Shown: positions 42,820 through 51,649 of the stretch, one piece after another
Layout: the number at the start of each line of letters is the position of its first letter
Position numbering within the stretch: position 1 is the first letter of the stretch
Assembly (NCBI GenBank): GCA_029945945.1
Contig: JAQSDM010000012.1
Location: forward strand, 62,001-126,000
DNA: 64,000 nucleotides
Origin: Algoriphagus sp.
GTDB taxonomy: Bacteria; Bacteroidota; Bacteroidia; Cytophagales; Cyclobacteriaceae
Reading direction: 5' to 3'
The notes under the pieces: model-generated
What the model was told of the DNA's origin: nothing
Databases searched by the model: none
What the model saw: only the letters and a program-made list of their open reading frames with translations
Translations under genes and position numbers: made by a program

Positions 42820-44106
42820 ATGAAAGTGCTAATGTTTGGGTGGGAATTCCCACCTCATATTTCCGGAGGATTAGGTACAGCCTGCTATGGGCTGGTCAAA
42901 GGTCTTGCGCATCACAAGCAAGACATCATTTTTGTCGTCCCAAAACTTTGGGGGGATGAAGAACCTTTGGCTGATTTTGTCAATGCCAGCGATGTAACCA
43001 TCGACTATCGCGAAAGACGATTTAAGAAATTCTGGAAAAACCTCACTTACCTGGAGGTAAGCAGCTTTTTGGTTCCTTATCTGGGACCTGAACAGTTCAA
43101 GAAATATACGGATGCTTCCATGCATGATCGGACTGACGTGGCAGAGAGTGTCTTTTCCAACAAATTTGAATTTAGCGGCAAATACGGCAAGGACCTGATG
43201 ATGGAAGTATCCCGATACGCCTTGGTCGCTGCTCAAATAGCAAAAGACAAGGAATTCGATATTATCCATGCGCACGATTGGTTGTCTTTCCCTGCAGGAA
43301 TTGCGGCGAAAGAAATCAGCGGAAAACCACTAATCGCTCATGTGCACGCTACCGAATTTGACAGGTCAGGAGAAAGCGTCAATCAGGTCGTATATGACAT
43401 TGAAAGAGCTGGAATGCACGCTGCTGATCATGTGTTGGCGGTAAGTCAACTCACAAAGAATATAATTGTAAAAAAATATGGTGTCCCGGCAAGCAAAGTC
43501 ACAGTGGTGCACAACGCTGTATTGGACGCGAGTATTATAAAATCTAATTACGAGAAAAAAGTCCCTGAAAAAATTGTGACTTTCCTGGGCAGAATTACCT
43601 TTCAAAAAGGACCTGAATACTTCGTGGAAGCAGCCAAGAAAGTAATCGAGAGAGATCCTAATGTTCGTTTTGTGATGGCTGGAAACGGAGATTTACTTAA
43701 CAGAATGGTAGATCGGGTAGCAGAACTCCGCATGGGAACGAAGTTCCACTTTACCGGATTCCTTAAAGGGGACGATGTTGATCACATGTATGCGATAAGT
43801 GATGTTTATGTGATGCCATCGGTATCTGAGCCTTTTGGAATTTCTCCTTTGGAAGCTGTGCGTCACAATACGCCGGTAATCATTTCCAAGCAGTCGGGAG
43901 TTGCCGAAGTCCTCAACAATGCGATCAAGATTGATTTTTGGGACATAGATTCTATGGCTGACGCCATATTTGCGCTTCTTCATTACGACGGTATTTCCCG
44001 AATGTTTAAAGAATTGGGAACGAAAGAATTGAAAAAATTGAAATGGGAGCATGTGGCTGCCAAACTTGTCAAAGTCTATCAAAATACATTATCCCAGAAA
44101 CCATGA
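42820..44106 (+). CDS. GT4 family glycosyltransferase, glycogen synthase-like
   Basis: The 428-residue GT-B enzyme starts with KVLMFGWEFPPHISGGLGTA, the acceptor/glycine-rich loop seen in glycogen and starch synthases. The nucleotide-sugar site has IHAHDWLSFPAGIA, FLGRITFQKGPEYFVEAA and PSVSEPFGISPLEAVRHNTPVI, the E-x7-E motif. It is smaller than GlgA (about 480) and lacks the KTGGL motif, so it is assigned to GT4. It starts 10 bases after the debranching gene and overlaps the GH57 gene by 4 bases. A role in alpha-glucan synthesis is inferred from this setting. Confidence 0.88.
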   Translation: MKVLMFGWEFPPHISGGLGTACYGLVKGLAHHKQDIIFVVPKLWGDEEPLADFVNASDVTIDYRERRFKKFWKNLTYLEVSSFLVPYLGPEQFKKYTDASMHDRTDVAESVFSNKFEFSGKYGKDLMMEVSRYALVAAQIAKDKEFDIIHAHDWLSFPAGIAAKEISGKPLIAHVHATEFDRSGESVNQVVYDIERAGMHAADHVLAVSQLTKNIIVKKYGVPASKVTVVHNAVLDASIIKSNYEKKVPEKIVTFLGRITFQKGPEYFVEAAKKVIERDPNVRFVMAGNGDLLNRMVDRVAELRMGTKFHFTGFLKGDDVDHMYAISDVYVMPSVSEPFGISPLEAVRHNTPVIISKQSGVAEVLNNAIKIDFWDIDSMADAIFALLHYDGISRMFKELGTKELKKLKWEHVAAKLVKVYQNTLSQKP

Positions 44107-45314
44107 GAACCATCTGCTTCTACTTTCAAGTTCATCAGCCAGTCAGGCTTAAACCTTATCGCTTTTTTGACATTGGAGAGGATCATCATTATTGGGACGA
44201 TTTCTCAAACAGAAGTATTATGAGAAAAGTAGCTCAAAAATGCTACTTACCCATGAACGCTCTGCTCCTGGACCTGATCAAAAAGTATAACGGGGCTTTC
44301 AAGGTGAGCTTTTCTATCTCCGGCACTTTCCTCGAACAAATGGAAGCTTATGCTCCTGATGTTTTAGAAAGTTTCCAAAAGTTAGTTGCCACAGGCCATG
44401 TGGAACTTCTTAACGAAACCTACGCTCATTCACTGGCTGCTTTGAAAAGCAAGGAAGAATTCAATCATCTTGTGAAAAAGCATCAGGAGAAAATCAAAGA
44501 ACTATTTAACGGTTACACTCCAAAAGTATTTAGAAATACAGAATTAATCTACTCCGATCAGATCGGTGCAATGGTGGCTGAATTGGGCTACGAAGGGATT
44601 TTGACTGAAGGCGCTAAGCACATACTAGGCTGGAAAAGCCCTAACTACGTCTATTGCAATAGCATTGAGCCAAAGCTAAAAGTCTTGTTGAAAAACTTCA
44701 AACTCAGTGATGATATCGCGTTTAGATTTGGAAACAGAAGTTGGGATGATTATCCGTTGACAACTGACAAGTTTGTCAAATGGATCAACAATATCCCGGA
44801 AGAAGAAGAAGTAGTCAATCTTTTCATGGATTATGAAACATTTGGAGAGCACCAGTGGGCAGAGACTGGAATCTTCGAATTCATGAAGCATTTACCGGAG
44901 ACAGTTTTCAAACATTCTCATTATTCATTTTCGACACCAAGTGAGGTACTTGCGAAAATTCCGCCGGTTGGAAAAATCCACGTTCCGATTCCTATTTCAT
45001 GGGCTGATGAAGAGCGTGACTTGACCGCATGGCTGGGTAACGATCTTCAGGATGAAGCTTTCGATCGGCTCTATGAATTAGAAAAACTAGTGAATACCAT
45101 CGATGACGAGGAGATTCAACGGGATTGGAATTTCCTTCAGACTTCGGATCACTTCTATTATATGTGTACCAAATTCTTCTCGGATGGAGATATTCACGCT
45201 TACTTCAGCCCATACGACTCCCCTTACGATGCATTTATCAATTACATGAATGTCTTAAGTGACTTTATGCTAAGATTAAAGGAAAAGTCTGCTTTGCAGG
45301 AAGCTTCTAAATAA
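44103..45314 (+). CDS. GH57 family alpha-amylase-like glycoside hydrolase
   Basis: GH57 enzymes are retaining alpha-glucan hydrolases or transferases with a (beta/alpha)7 barrel. The family N terminus is present (CFYFQVHQPVRLKPY), and the presumed nucleophile Glu is in VFRNTELIY and the acid Asp in FMDYETFGEHQW. The open frame runs 20 codons further upstream; the ATG at 44103 is chosen because it forms an ATGA overlap with the glycosyltransferase stop and begins the conserved domain. Length is 403 residues. There is no signal peptide, so the three genes act inside the cell. Confidence 0.9.
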   Translation: MRTICFYFQVHQPVRLKPYRFFDIGEDHHYWDDFSNRSIMRKVAQKCYLPMNALLLDLIKKYNGAFKVSFSISGTFLEQMEAYAPDVLESFQKLVATGHVELLNETYAHSLAALKSKEEFNHLVKKHQEKIKELFNGYTPKVFRNTELIYSDQIGAMVAELGYEGILTEGAKHILGWKSPNYVYCNSIEPKLKVLLKNFKLSDDIAFRFGNRSWDDYPLTTDKFVKWINNIPEEEEVVNLFMDYETFGEHQWAETGIFEFMKHLPETVFKHSHYSFSTPSEVLAKIPPVGKIHVPIPISWADEERDLTAWLGNDLQDEAFDRLYELEKLVNTIDDEEIQRDWNFLQTSDHFYYMCTKFFSDGDIHAYFSPYDSPYDAFINYMNVLSDFMLRLKEKSALQEASK

Positions 45315-45334
45315 GTTGAAGAAGACATTTCAGG

Positions 45335-45371
45335 AACCAGAAAGACCGGCGTCATGCCGGTCTTTCTGGTT
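45335..45371. terminator. bidirectional terminator, 16-bp perfect stem
   Basis: AACCAGAAAGACCGGC (45335-45350) pairs with GCCGGTCTTTCTGGTT (45356-45371). It ends the glucan operon and faces the converging propeller gene. Confidence 0.88.
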
Positions 45372-45419
45372 TAAAGGAAAAATCTTGATCATTTTCAAGG
45401 ATTAATAATCTGAAAAGTC

Positions 45420-47303
45420 TCAGAATACATACCCAAACACTTCCTTGTTGCTTGGCTTGTAAAATATCATTCCGTTTTCCGGATCAGAATCAAAGATCGG
45501 TTCTTTATCATTCAGGACTATTTTCCCGGTTTCTTTACCGCTTATCTTATCCACTTTTACCAGCCCGACTCCCTCTCCAACATCAGTCAGGATAAAGCTA
45601 TAAACCCCTCTGGAAATTGTCGCTTTAAATCTTTTATTAGCTACATCTGCAAAGGCTCCTCCCATATCTTCGTAAAATTCTCTTTGCTGTCCATATTGCT
45701 TTCCAAGGGAAGTGCTACTCCCTGCATAACCTTCATTGTAAGCTGCAGCGGAAGCCATTGCTATCATCGCGACCTGCATGGTCCGCATGGCAATTCTTCC
45801 CGCCAAACTGATCTTTGGAGAAGGCCAGTGATCTGAATACAGTACCTCTCCATTTTCATCAAAACCCATCATATTCTGGCTGGAAGAAAGAACAAAATTT
45901 GACCCGGTATATTCCAGATTATCCGGAACTTCCTTTTCTTCAAACTCCACATTACTCTTAATCACTTTTTTCTCACCATTCACCAGGTTGACCATATAAA
46001 GAGTCTCGTCTGCGTAAAACACTTCCTTATCCAAGGATGGTTTTGCTCTCAAAACCACGTCTCCCTTTATCATGTCTTTTCCTGCCCAAACAGGCTGTCC
46101 GTCAAATCCAAAAAGCCCGATACTGCCTACTTCATCTCGGTACATGATTCCGGCACCAGTCAATTGATCAATCTGAATTCCTTTGATTTTTTGAGACCAC
46201 TTTTCCGCGCCGGTCTCTTTATCTAAAACCGTGAGGTATTTATCTTTTTCACCAACGGCAATTCCATGATCTTTACCCAGATCAACCACAATTCCAGAAA
46301 GCTTTTTGGCAGCCCATTTAATTGATCCGGTTTCAGCTTCGAAAAGTGTGAAATTCTTTTCGTCAGTTACGATCACACCAAAATTCTCAGCAGTTAATAC
46401 CGGTGCGTCTTTTGTCGAAAGCGGTTGCTCCCATTTCTGTTTACCCGTTTTCAGATCCACAGCTGTTACTACACCTGCGTTATTCTTCTTTTGGTAGAAA
46501 TACCCTTCTGTAAATTTGATGTCAGCATCAAAAGCTTCAAAGTTGTTTTTCTTATCTGCCACCTCGTAAGACCAAATTATCTTTCCGGTTTTGGCTTCCA
46601 ACTTAGCCGCATTTTTATTTCCAAGCATGAGGATATTACCATCGTCAGTTACTACGGGCAAAAATGCTGAAGAAATCTCTGTACTCTCCCATGCAATTTT
46701 TCCGGTTTTCAGGTCGATAAATTTGGTGATTTGACTTTCCGGGCTTCCTGCTTTGGTGTAGTCCGGGAAGTTCGCAGTGATAATCACTCCACCCAGTTGC
46801 GGGATATAGTCAGATCCATTGTAATTGAAAGTTGCCACTTCAGGTCCGATTACTTTCACCACCGGCATCCCTGCCAATTTGGGATTAATAATCAATTCAC
46901 CTGTTCGGATGTTGATGACCACGAAGTTTTTGACCGCAATATTATCTGTGTATTTGATGACTGCGAAATCTGAAAACTCCGGGTGCTCTTCATCTACTAA
47001 AACCCGAATAAGGTCAGCTGTATACCCCAGTTTCTTTCCATCAGGACCTTTCAGGGCTTTTGCTGAGTTGTACAAATCTTCATTCGACCAAAGTAATTCC
47101 CCTGTGCCAGCATCCACACCATGAAGCCCCCAGTCAGAACTTCCTACCAAAAGAATTTTGTTGGGGGTGTGTTTGGTCCATTCGACTCCTTTTTCCATGC
47201 TTAGTTTCCAAGCCGGTTCTTGCGCAATACTCTCAATCCCATTTGCCATGAAAAGAATCATGCTCAGGATTATTTTTGAAGTGATTTTGTATAGGTATTT
47301 CAT
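45420..47303 (-). CDS. secreted PQQ-like beta-propeller repeat protein
   Basis: The 627-residue product begins with a signal peptide (YKITSKIILSMILFMANG, cleaved near IAQ). It is made of PQQ-type blades with the repeating ending TGxxxW: DAGTGELLWS, DLKTGKIAWES, EAKTGKIIWSYE, DLKTGKQKWEQP, EAETGSIKWAAK and DKETGAEKWSQK. This is the quinoprotein-dehydrogenase-like fold also used by BamB, but no quinone-binding or catalytic residues are evident. A binding or scaffold role at the cell surface is likely. The frame opens at a TTG at 47324; the ATG at 47303 is 18 bases after a -7 box and was chosen. Confidence 0.82.
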   Translation of the reverse strand: MKYLYKITSKIILSMILFMANGIESIAQEPAWKLSMEKGVEWTKHTPNKILLVGSSDWGLHGVDAGTGELLWSNEDLYNSAKALKGPDGKKLGYTADLIRVLVDEEHPEFSDFAVIKYTDNIAVKNFVVINIRTGELIINPKLAGMPVVKVIGPEVATFNYNGSDYIPQLGGVIITANFPDYTKAGSPESQITKFIDLKTGKIAWESTEISSAFLPVVTDDGNILMLGNKNAAKLEAKTGKIIWSYEVADKKNNFEAFDADIKFTEGYFYQKKNNAGVVTAVDLKTGKQKWEQPLSTKDAPVLTAENFGVIVTDEKNFTLFEAETGSIKWAAKKLSGIVVDLGKDHGIAVGEKDKYLTVLDKETGAEKWSQKIKGIQIDQLTGAGIMYRDEVGSIGLFGFDGQPVWAGKDMIKGDVVLRAKPSLDKEVFYADETLYMVNLVNGEKKVIKSNVEFEEKEVPDNLEYTGSNFVLSSSQNMMGFDENGEVLYSDHWPSPKISLAGRIAMRTMQVAMIAMASAAAYNEGYAGSSTSLGKQYGQQREFYEDMGGAFADVANKRFKATISRGVYSFILTDVGEGVGLVKVDKISGKETGKIVLNDKEPIFDSDPENGMIFYKPSNKEVFGYVF

Positions 47304-47321
47304 TTTAAAAATAGTTAGAAC

Positions 47322-47329
47322 CAAATCTA
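47322..47329 (-). promoter_or_regulatory. -7 promoter box of the PQQ-propeller gene
   Basis: TAGATTTG on the minus strand matches TAnnTTTG exactly, 18 bases before the ATG. A palindrome (47351-47370) lies where the -33 box would be. Confidence 0.5.
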
Positions 47330-47350
47330 CCTTCTCTCATCAGTCCCGGG

Positions 47351-47370
47351 AATACGCCTTTTAGCGTATT
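47351..47370. repeat. 7-bp palindrome upstream of the PQQ-propeller promoter
   Basis: AATACGC (47351-47357) and GCGTATT (47364-47370) are perfect inverted copies around 6 bases, located 22 bases upstream of the -7 box. It may be an operator or part of the panB termination region. Confidence 0.45.
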
Positions 47371-47373
47371 TTT

Positions 47374-47401
47374 CAAAAAAAAAAGAGCACCAAAAGTGCT
47401 C
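47374..47401 (-). terminator. terminator of panB
   Basis: GAGCAC (47385-47390) pairs with GTGCTC (47396-47401). On the minus strand a run of ten T residues follows the hairpin. Confidence 0.88.
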
Positions 47402-47425
47402 CTGAATAATGATTTATTAGAAATT

Positions 47426-48247
47426 CTAATAACTCTCCGACTCGTTGGGAAAGTCTTTGTTCTTGACATCCTCGATGTATTGGACAAAGGCTTTTTTCAT
47501 TATATCCTCCAAATCCGCGTATTGCCGCAAGAATCTTGGCTTAAACTCCTGAGTGATTCCTAGCATATCGTGCATGACCAAAACTTGTCCGTCTACCTCT
47601 CCGCCAGCCCCAATTCCTATCACAGGAATAGTTACGCTTTCAGCAACTTTCTTGGCAAGTGAAGCCGGAATTTTTTCAAGTACAATGGCAAAGCAACCAC
47701 ATGCCTCCAACAGCATCGCATCTTCCAAAAGCTTCTTCGCTTCTGACTCCTCTTTGGCACGTACAGTGTAAGTTCCAAACTTATAGATCGACTGGGGAGT
47801 CAAACCCAAATGTCCCATCACGGGAACACCGGCACTGAGGATTCGGATTACAGATTCTTTGATTTCTGAACCTCCTTCCACCTTGACGGAATGGGCTCCG
47901 GATTCTTTCATGATTCGAATCGCCGAGCGAAGTGCTTCGGTACTATTTCCCTGATAGGATCCAAAAGGTATATCTACGACAACCAACGCTCGCTTCACTG
48001 CGCGCACGACTGCGGATGCATGGTAGATCATTTGATCCAGTGTAATCGGAAGAGTCGTCTCGTGACCTGCCATCACATTGGAAGCTGAATCTCCAACCAA
48101 AATAATATCCATACCTGCATCATCCACAATCCTCGCCATCGAATAATCGTAGGCTGTAAGCATGGAAATCTTCTCTCCTCTATTCTTCATTTCCTGAAGA
48201 ATATGCGTGGTGATTCTTTTAATGTTTGCGGAAGAATGAACAGACAT
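47426..48247 (-). CDS. panB: 3-methyl-2-oxobutanoate hydroxymethyltransferase
   Basis: PanB makes ketopantoate, the first committed step to pantothenate and CoA, with methylene-tetrahydrofolate. The 273-residue product has [33 protein letters not shown] (metal Asp), [11 protein letters not shown] (metal Asp), [18 protein letters not shown] and [24 protein letters not shown]. It is 4 bases after the phosphoribosyltransferase gene and ends at a strong terminator. Confidence 0.96.
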   Translation of the reverse strand: MSVHSSANIKRITTHILQEMKNRGEKISMLTAYDYSMARIVDDAGMDIILVGDSASNVMAGHETTLPITLDQMIYHASAVVRAVKRALVVVDIPFGSYQGNSTEALRSAIRIMKESGAHSVKVEGGSEIKESVIRILSAGVPVMGHLGLTPQSIYKFGTYTVRAKEESEAKKLLEDAMLLEACGCFAIVLEKIPASLAKKVAESVTIPVIGIGAGGEVDGQVLVMHDMLGITQEFKPRFLRQYADLEDIMKKAFVQYIEDVKNKDFPNESESY

Positions 48248-48251
48248 GAGA

Positions 48252-48743
48252 TTAATGAAGAATTACAGAATATTTGTCTCCCGAAAAATCTACCAGAATA
48301 TGATCGTTGAAAGTGGTCGCAAGCTCATATCCAGTATAATCCGGCCGAATAGGAAATAACCCATGACTTCGATTGACTAAAACAGCGATTTCCATTTTCT
48401 TGAGTTCCTTATCCAGAAATGGCTTCATCGCATAAGCCAGAGTTTTACCAGTATTCAGCACATCATCGACCAAAATCAGAGTTTTTCCAGTCAAATCAAT
48501 TTCCTTCGAAAGCTCAATCTCAGACAATGCCACATCTGCCTTATTCAGTTTAACGTCAATTTTTTCGATTTTCAGTGGAGAAATTGAAGCCAATTCTTTG
48601 GCAAGCAAATCAGCCAACGTCATACCCATTCCAGAGATTCCTGCGAAAACAACGCCCACAGCACTGTGATTTCGTTCGTAAATCTCAAACGCCATTCGGG
48701 TGATTTTTTTCTTGATTTGCTGATGGTTGAGTACTTCGCTCAT
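48252..48743 (-). CDS. PyrR-like phosphoribosyltransferase
   Basis: The 163-residue type I phosphoribosyltransferase has the PRPP loop [17 protein letters not shown] near residue 90, and a mid part ([12 protein letters not shown]) in the place of the PyrR flexible loop. It resembles PyrR, which in Bacillus has weak uracil phosphoribosyltransferase activity and binds pyr mRNA, but there is no pyr operon here. It sits directly before panB. Whether it binds RNA or is purely catalytic cannot be told. Confidence 0.8.
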   Translation of the reverse strand: MSEVLNHQQIKKKITRMAFEIYERNHSAVGVVFAGISGMGMTLADLLAKELASISPLKIEKIDVKLNKADVALSEIELSKEIDLTGKTLILVDDVLNTGKTLAYAMKPFLDKELKKMEIAVLVNRSHGLFPIRPDYTGYELATTFNDHILVDFSGDKYSVILH

Positions 48744-48803
48744 GTTTGTTTTTCGAAAATGAAAATTAGGCCAATTCTCTTTGGATTCAAAATACGCAAT
48801 GCC

Positions 48804-49727
48804 TTAACGGAAACTATCCTCCTCATTTAGAATATTCAGATAGCTCTGATATCGGTAGGGATGAATATATCCTTCCTCCAATTTTTTGATGACGACACAT
48901 CCCGGCTCATTCACGTGTTGACAATTATTGTACTTGCATTGCCCCAAGTATCTCCTCATTTCAGGAAAAAAATGTGAAAGTTCATGATCCTCAATATCCA
49001 AAATTCCGAATTCTTTGATCCCAGGCGTATCGATCAAATCTCCTCCTCCCGGAATAGTGAATAGCTCCGCAAAAGTAGTCGTGTGAACGCCTTTAGTAGA
49101 GTAAGTTGAAATCTCTTTGGTCCCCTGCTCCGCATTTGGCACCAAGGCATTGAGCAAAGTAGATTTTCCAACACCTGAGTGACCTGCTATCAAACTGGAC
49201 TTGCCTTGCAAATAAGGACGGAATTTCTCGAGGAGGTCCTCCTCTTTTAAAGCAGAAACCTCGAGGACTTGATAGCCCAGGGGTTCATAAATCTCATGAA
49301 TATCCTGAAGCCATTCTTCCGCATCTTCACCTTCCAGTTGATCCATTTTATTCACAACAAGAATCGCAGGAATCCGGAAACTCTCCGTGCTGACCAGAAA
49401 GCGATCAATAAATCCCATTGAGGTCCGGGGATTTTTCATGGTAATCACCAAAATCGCCTGATCAAGATTACTGGCAATGATATGGGAAAAGTGTTGCTTT
49501 CGGGTTGACTTTCGGATCACATAATTTTCCCTTGGAAGGATCTCCGATATCACTGCAGTTTGCTGATTTTCCTCTTTTTCCAGTACCACCCAATCGCCAA
49601 CTGCAATCGGGTTGGTCAGCTTAGTTTCTTCCTGCTTGAATTTACCTTTCAGCCGGGCTGAAAGGACTTCCTGATCTACCTGGACGATGTACCAACTTCC
49701 GGTGGATTTGATGACTCTTCCTTTCAT
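48804..49727 (-). CDS. rsgA: ribosome small subunit biogenesis GTPase RsgA
   Basis: RsgA is a circularly permuted GTPase that releases RbfA during late 30S maturation. The order is an OB-fold N terminus, then G4 VVNKMDQLEGED, G1 GHSGVGKSTLLNAL, G3 LIDTPGIKEFG, and a C-terminal zinc site (CKYNNCQHVNEPGCVV). Length is 307 residues. Its start overlaps the kdtA stop by 4 bases. Confidence 0.96.
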   Translation of the reverse strand: MKGRVIKSTGSWYIVQVDQEVLSARLKGKFKQEETKLTNPIAVGDWVVLEKEENQQTAVISEILPRENYVIRKSTRKQHFSHIIASNLDQAILVITMKNPRTSMGFIDRFLVSTESFRIPAILVVNKMDQLEGEDAEEWLQDIHEIYEPLGYQVLEVSALKEEDLLEKFRPYLQGKSSLIAGHSGVGKSTLLNALVPNAEQGTKEISTYSTKGVHTTTFAELFTIPGGGDLIDTPGIKEFGILDIEDHELSHFFPEMRRYLGQCKYNNCQHVNEPGCVVIKKLEEGYIHPYRYQSYLNILNEEDSFR

Positions 49728-50968
49728 TTCCTGAGCATTAGTTTAGTCACTTTTTCTATAATTTTCTCCGCAGCCCCAAGATTTGATTTTACCCAAAATT
49801 GAGCAGATTCAGCACTTTTTTTGTAAAAATCTTCCTGTTCCAATCGTTCAAATACTGCTTTCAACGCTTCCACATTTTCCACTTCAAATCCACAACCTTC
49901 CCGCTGACTTTGGGCTGCTTCCGGGAATTTTTCAGATTTTCTCAGCTTGCCAAAAATCACAGGAATCCCAAATCCAACTGGCTCGAGAATATTGTGCAGT
50001 CCCTTCCCAAATGCTCCGCCTACATACGCCACTCTGGCAAACTGAAACAGGGAACTCAGCATTCCGATATTGTCAATGAATAGAACATCAACAGTACTTT
50101 CCCGATTCCATTTCGAATATCTGGAAGATTCCAGGCTTATTGAATCGGCCCAATCCTTCATGGGTTGGGGACTTAAATCGTGGGGAGCGATGATCCAGCA
50201 ATAATCTGGATGCGAGTTAATTAAAGGAATCAAAATCTGCATATCCTCTTCCCAAGCCGATCCCACGACTACGGCTGGCTTATTTCCGACCCATTTTTTG
50301 ATATCTGGAAATTCCTTCGGACTCGAAGCCGTGGCCATTACCCGATCAAAACGTGTATCTCCGGCGACTTCAGCCTTTTCAAATCCGATCGAATTTAAAA
50401 GTTGAATGCTTTGCTGATTTTGAGTGAAAATGTAATCCAGCTGAAATAGAATCTTCCTGAAAAACCCGTCGGACCGGAAATAGATATGATCCGGCCGGAA
50501 AGAAGCAGAAACCAAAAAAACAGGAATTCCGGTAGCTTTCAAAGCCAGAATATGTTGCGGCCAAAGGTCGTATTTGACAAAAAAAACAAGCTCAGGATTC
50601 AATGTCTCCACAAACCGAACTGCCAAGCTTTTTCTATCCAGGGGCAAATACGTGATAAAATCCACATTAGGCTGAGTCTTTTTGATCACGTTGTCATACC
50701 CGGAAGGACTAAAGAAACTGACAGCGACCATTAGCTCAGGTCTTGATTTCTTCAACTCAGCAATAACAGGCCGGGCTTGTTCGTATTCTCCAAGTGAAGC
50801 AACATGAAACCAGGCAATGGGACCGGAATTGGTTTTTCGAAATTCGATGAGGTTTTGAAAAATTGATTTTCTCCCCTGTAGAAAATGGCGAATTTTTGGA
50901 ATGAAAATTTCTGCCACAGGCAAAAGGACACTGAGTACAAATAAACCTAAACGGTAGAACCAATTCAT
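49724..50968 (-). CDS. waaA: 3-deoxy-D-manno-octulosonic acid (Kdo) transferase
   Basis: WaaA/KdtA adds Kdo to the lipid A precursor, so the organism makes LPS. The 414-residue GT-B protein has an N-terminal membrane anchor (LGLFVLSVLLPVAEIFIP), WFHVASLGEYEQARPVI with the catalytic Glu, VSASFRPDHIYF, and AYVGGAFGKGLHNILEPVGFGIPVIFG, the family's nucleotide-sugar motif. The frame opens at a TTG at 50989; the ATG at 50968 is preferred. A -7 box ends 4 bases before this ATG. It is co-transcribed with rsgA. Confidence 0.93.
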   Translation of the reverse strand: MNWFYRLGLFVLSVLLPVAEIFIPKIRHFLQGRKSIFQNLIEFRKTNSGPIAWFHVASLGEYEQARPVIAELKKSRPELMVAVSFFSPSGYDNVIKKTQPNVDFITYLPLDRKSLAVRFVETLNPELVFFVKYDLWPQHILALKATGIPVFLVSASFRPDHIYFRSDGFFRKILFQLDYIFTQNQQSIQLLNSIGFEKAEVAGDTRFDRVMATASSPKEFPDIKKWVGNKPAVVVGSAWEEDMQILIPLINSHPDYCWIIAPHDLSPQPMKDWADSISLESSRYSKWNRESTVDVLFIDNIGMLSSLFQFARVAYVGGAFGKGLHNILEPVGFGIPVIFGKLRKSEKFPEAAQSQREGCGFEVENVEALKAVFERLEQEDFYKKSAESAQFWVKSNLGAAEKIIEKVTKLMLRK

Positions 50969-50972
50969 TCTC

Positions 50973-50980
50973 CAAAAGTA
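50973..50980 (-). promoter_or_regulatory. possible -7 box of kdtA-rsgA
   Basis: TACTTTTG on the minus strand matches TAnnTTTG exactly, but ends only 4 bases before the ATG at 50968. It implies a leaderless mRNA or is a chance match. Confidence 0.3.
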
Positions 50981-51163
50981 GCCATTCAACCGGAAATCTT
51001 CATATTTGCAAAAACATTGAAAGACGGAGGTCTACTCAGGTGAAGTTTTTAATTTTTTTTCTCCAAAAAATCAAAATCGCCCGTGTAATTCATCTGAAAA
51101 ATAGGTACTTTCAAAACTCCTGTTTGTTCCTTTTAACCCTTTTTTTCCAGAGTTTCGAGCAGT

Positions 51164-51649
51164 ATGATTAAAGTTTTATTTGTTTGTCTTGGTAATATTT
51201 GTCGTTCACCTTTGGCTATGGCCATTTTTAATAAAAAGGTGTCTGACTCTGGTCTGCGCAATCAGTTCAAATCCGACAGTGCAGGCACTTCTGATTTTCA
51301 TATCGGCGAGCTACCCGATGAGCGCACTCTTAAATGTGCCTTAAAGAATGGGCTTACCCTAAAGCACCGGGGAAGACAGGTGAACCGAACTGATTTCCGA
51401 GATTTCGATTACATCATTGCCATGGATGAAAATAACATTCGTAATCTGGATAATCTAAAAGTTCATTATGGATTTGCCAAAAAGGAAATCCATCTGATGC
51501 GTGATTTTGCTCCCGGTTCTGAAGGTCTTCCTGTTCCTGATCCATATTATGGAGGAGAGGAAGGTTTTGATGAGATATACACGATCCTTGATGAGGCCAT
51601 GGATGGCTTCCTGATAAAAGTAAAAGAGACTCATCAACTCTATGTTTGA
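51164..51649 (+). CDS. low-molecular-weight protein-tyrosine-phosphatase family
   Basis: The 161-residue phosphatase has the active-site loop VCLGNICRSPLA at residues 7-18 (Cys and Arg) and the general acid Asp in VPDPYYGG. The family removes phosphate from tyrosine in exopolysaccharide systems, but one branch dephosphorylates ribulosamine 5-phosphates on proteins. No tyrosine kinase or polysaccharide gene is near. Its stop overlaps the fructosamine-kinase-like gene by 8 bases, which points to the deglycation role. Confidence 0.93.
   Translation: MIKVLFVCLGNICRSPLAMAIFNKKVSDSGLRNQFKSDSAGTSDFHIGELPDERTLKCALKNGLTLKHRGRQVNRTDFRDFDYIIAMDENNIRNLDNLKVHYGFAKKEIHLMRDFAPGSEGLPVPDPYYGGEEGFDEIYTILDEAMDGFLIKVKETHQLYV

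Noticed and set aside
44043..44102. 20-codon upstream extension of the GH57 gene
   Set aside because: It lies inside the glycosyltransferase gene and begins MGACGCQTC, unlike the family; the ATGA overlap gives a better start.
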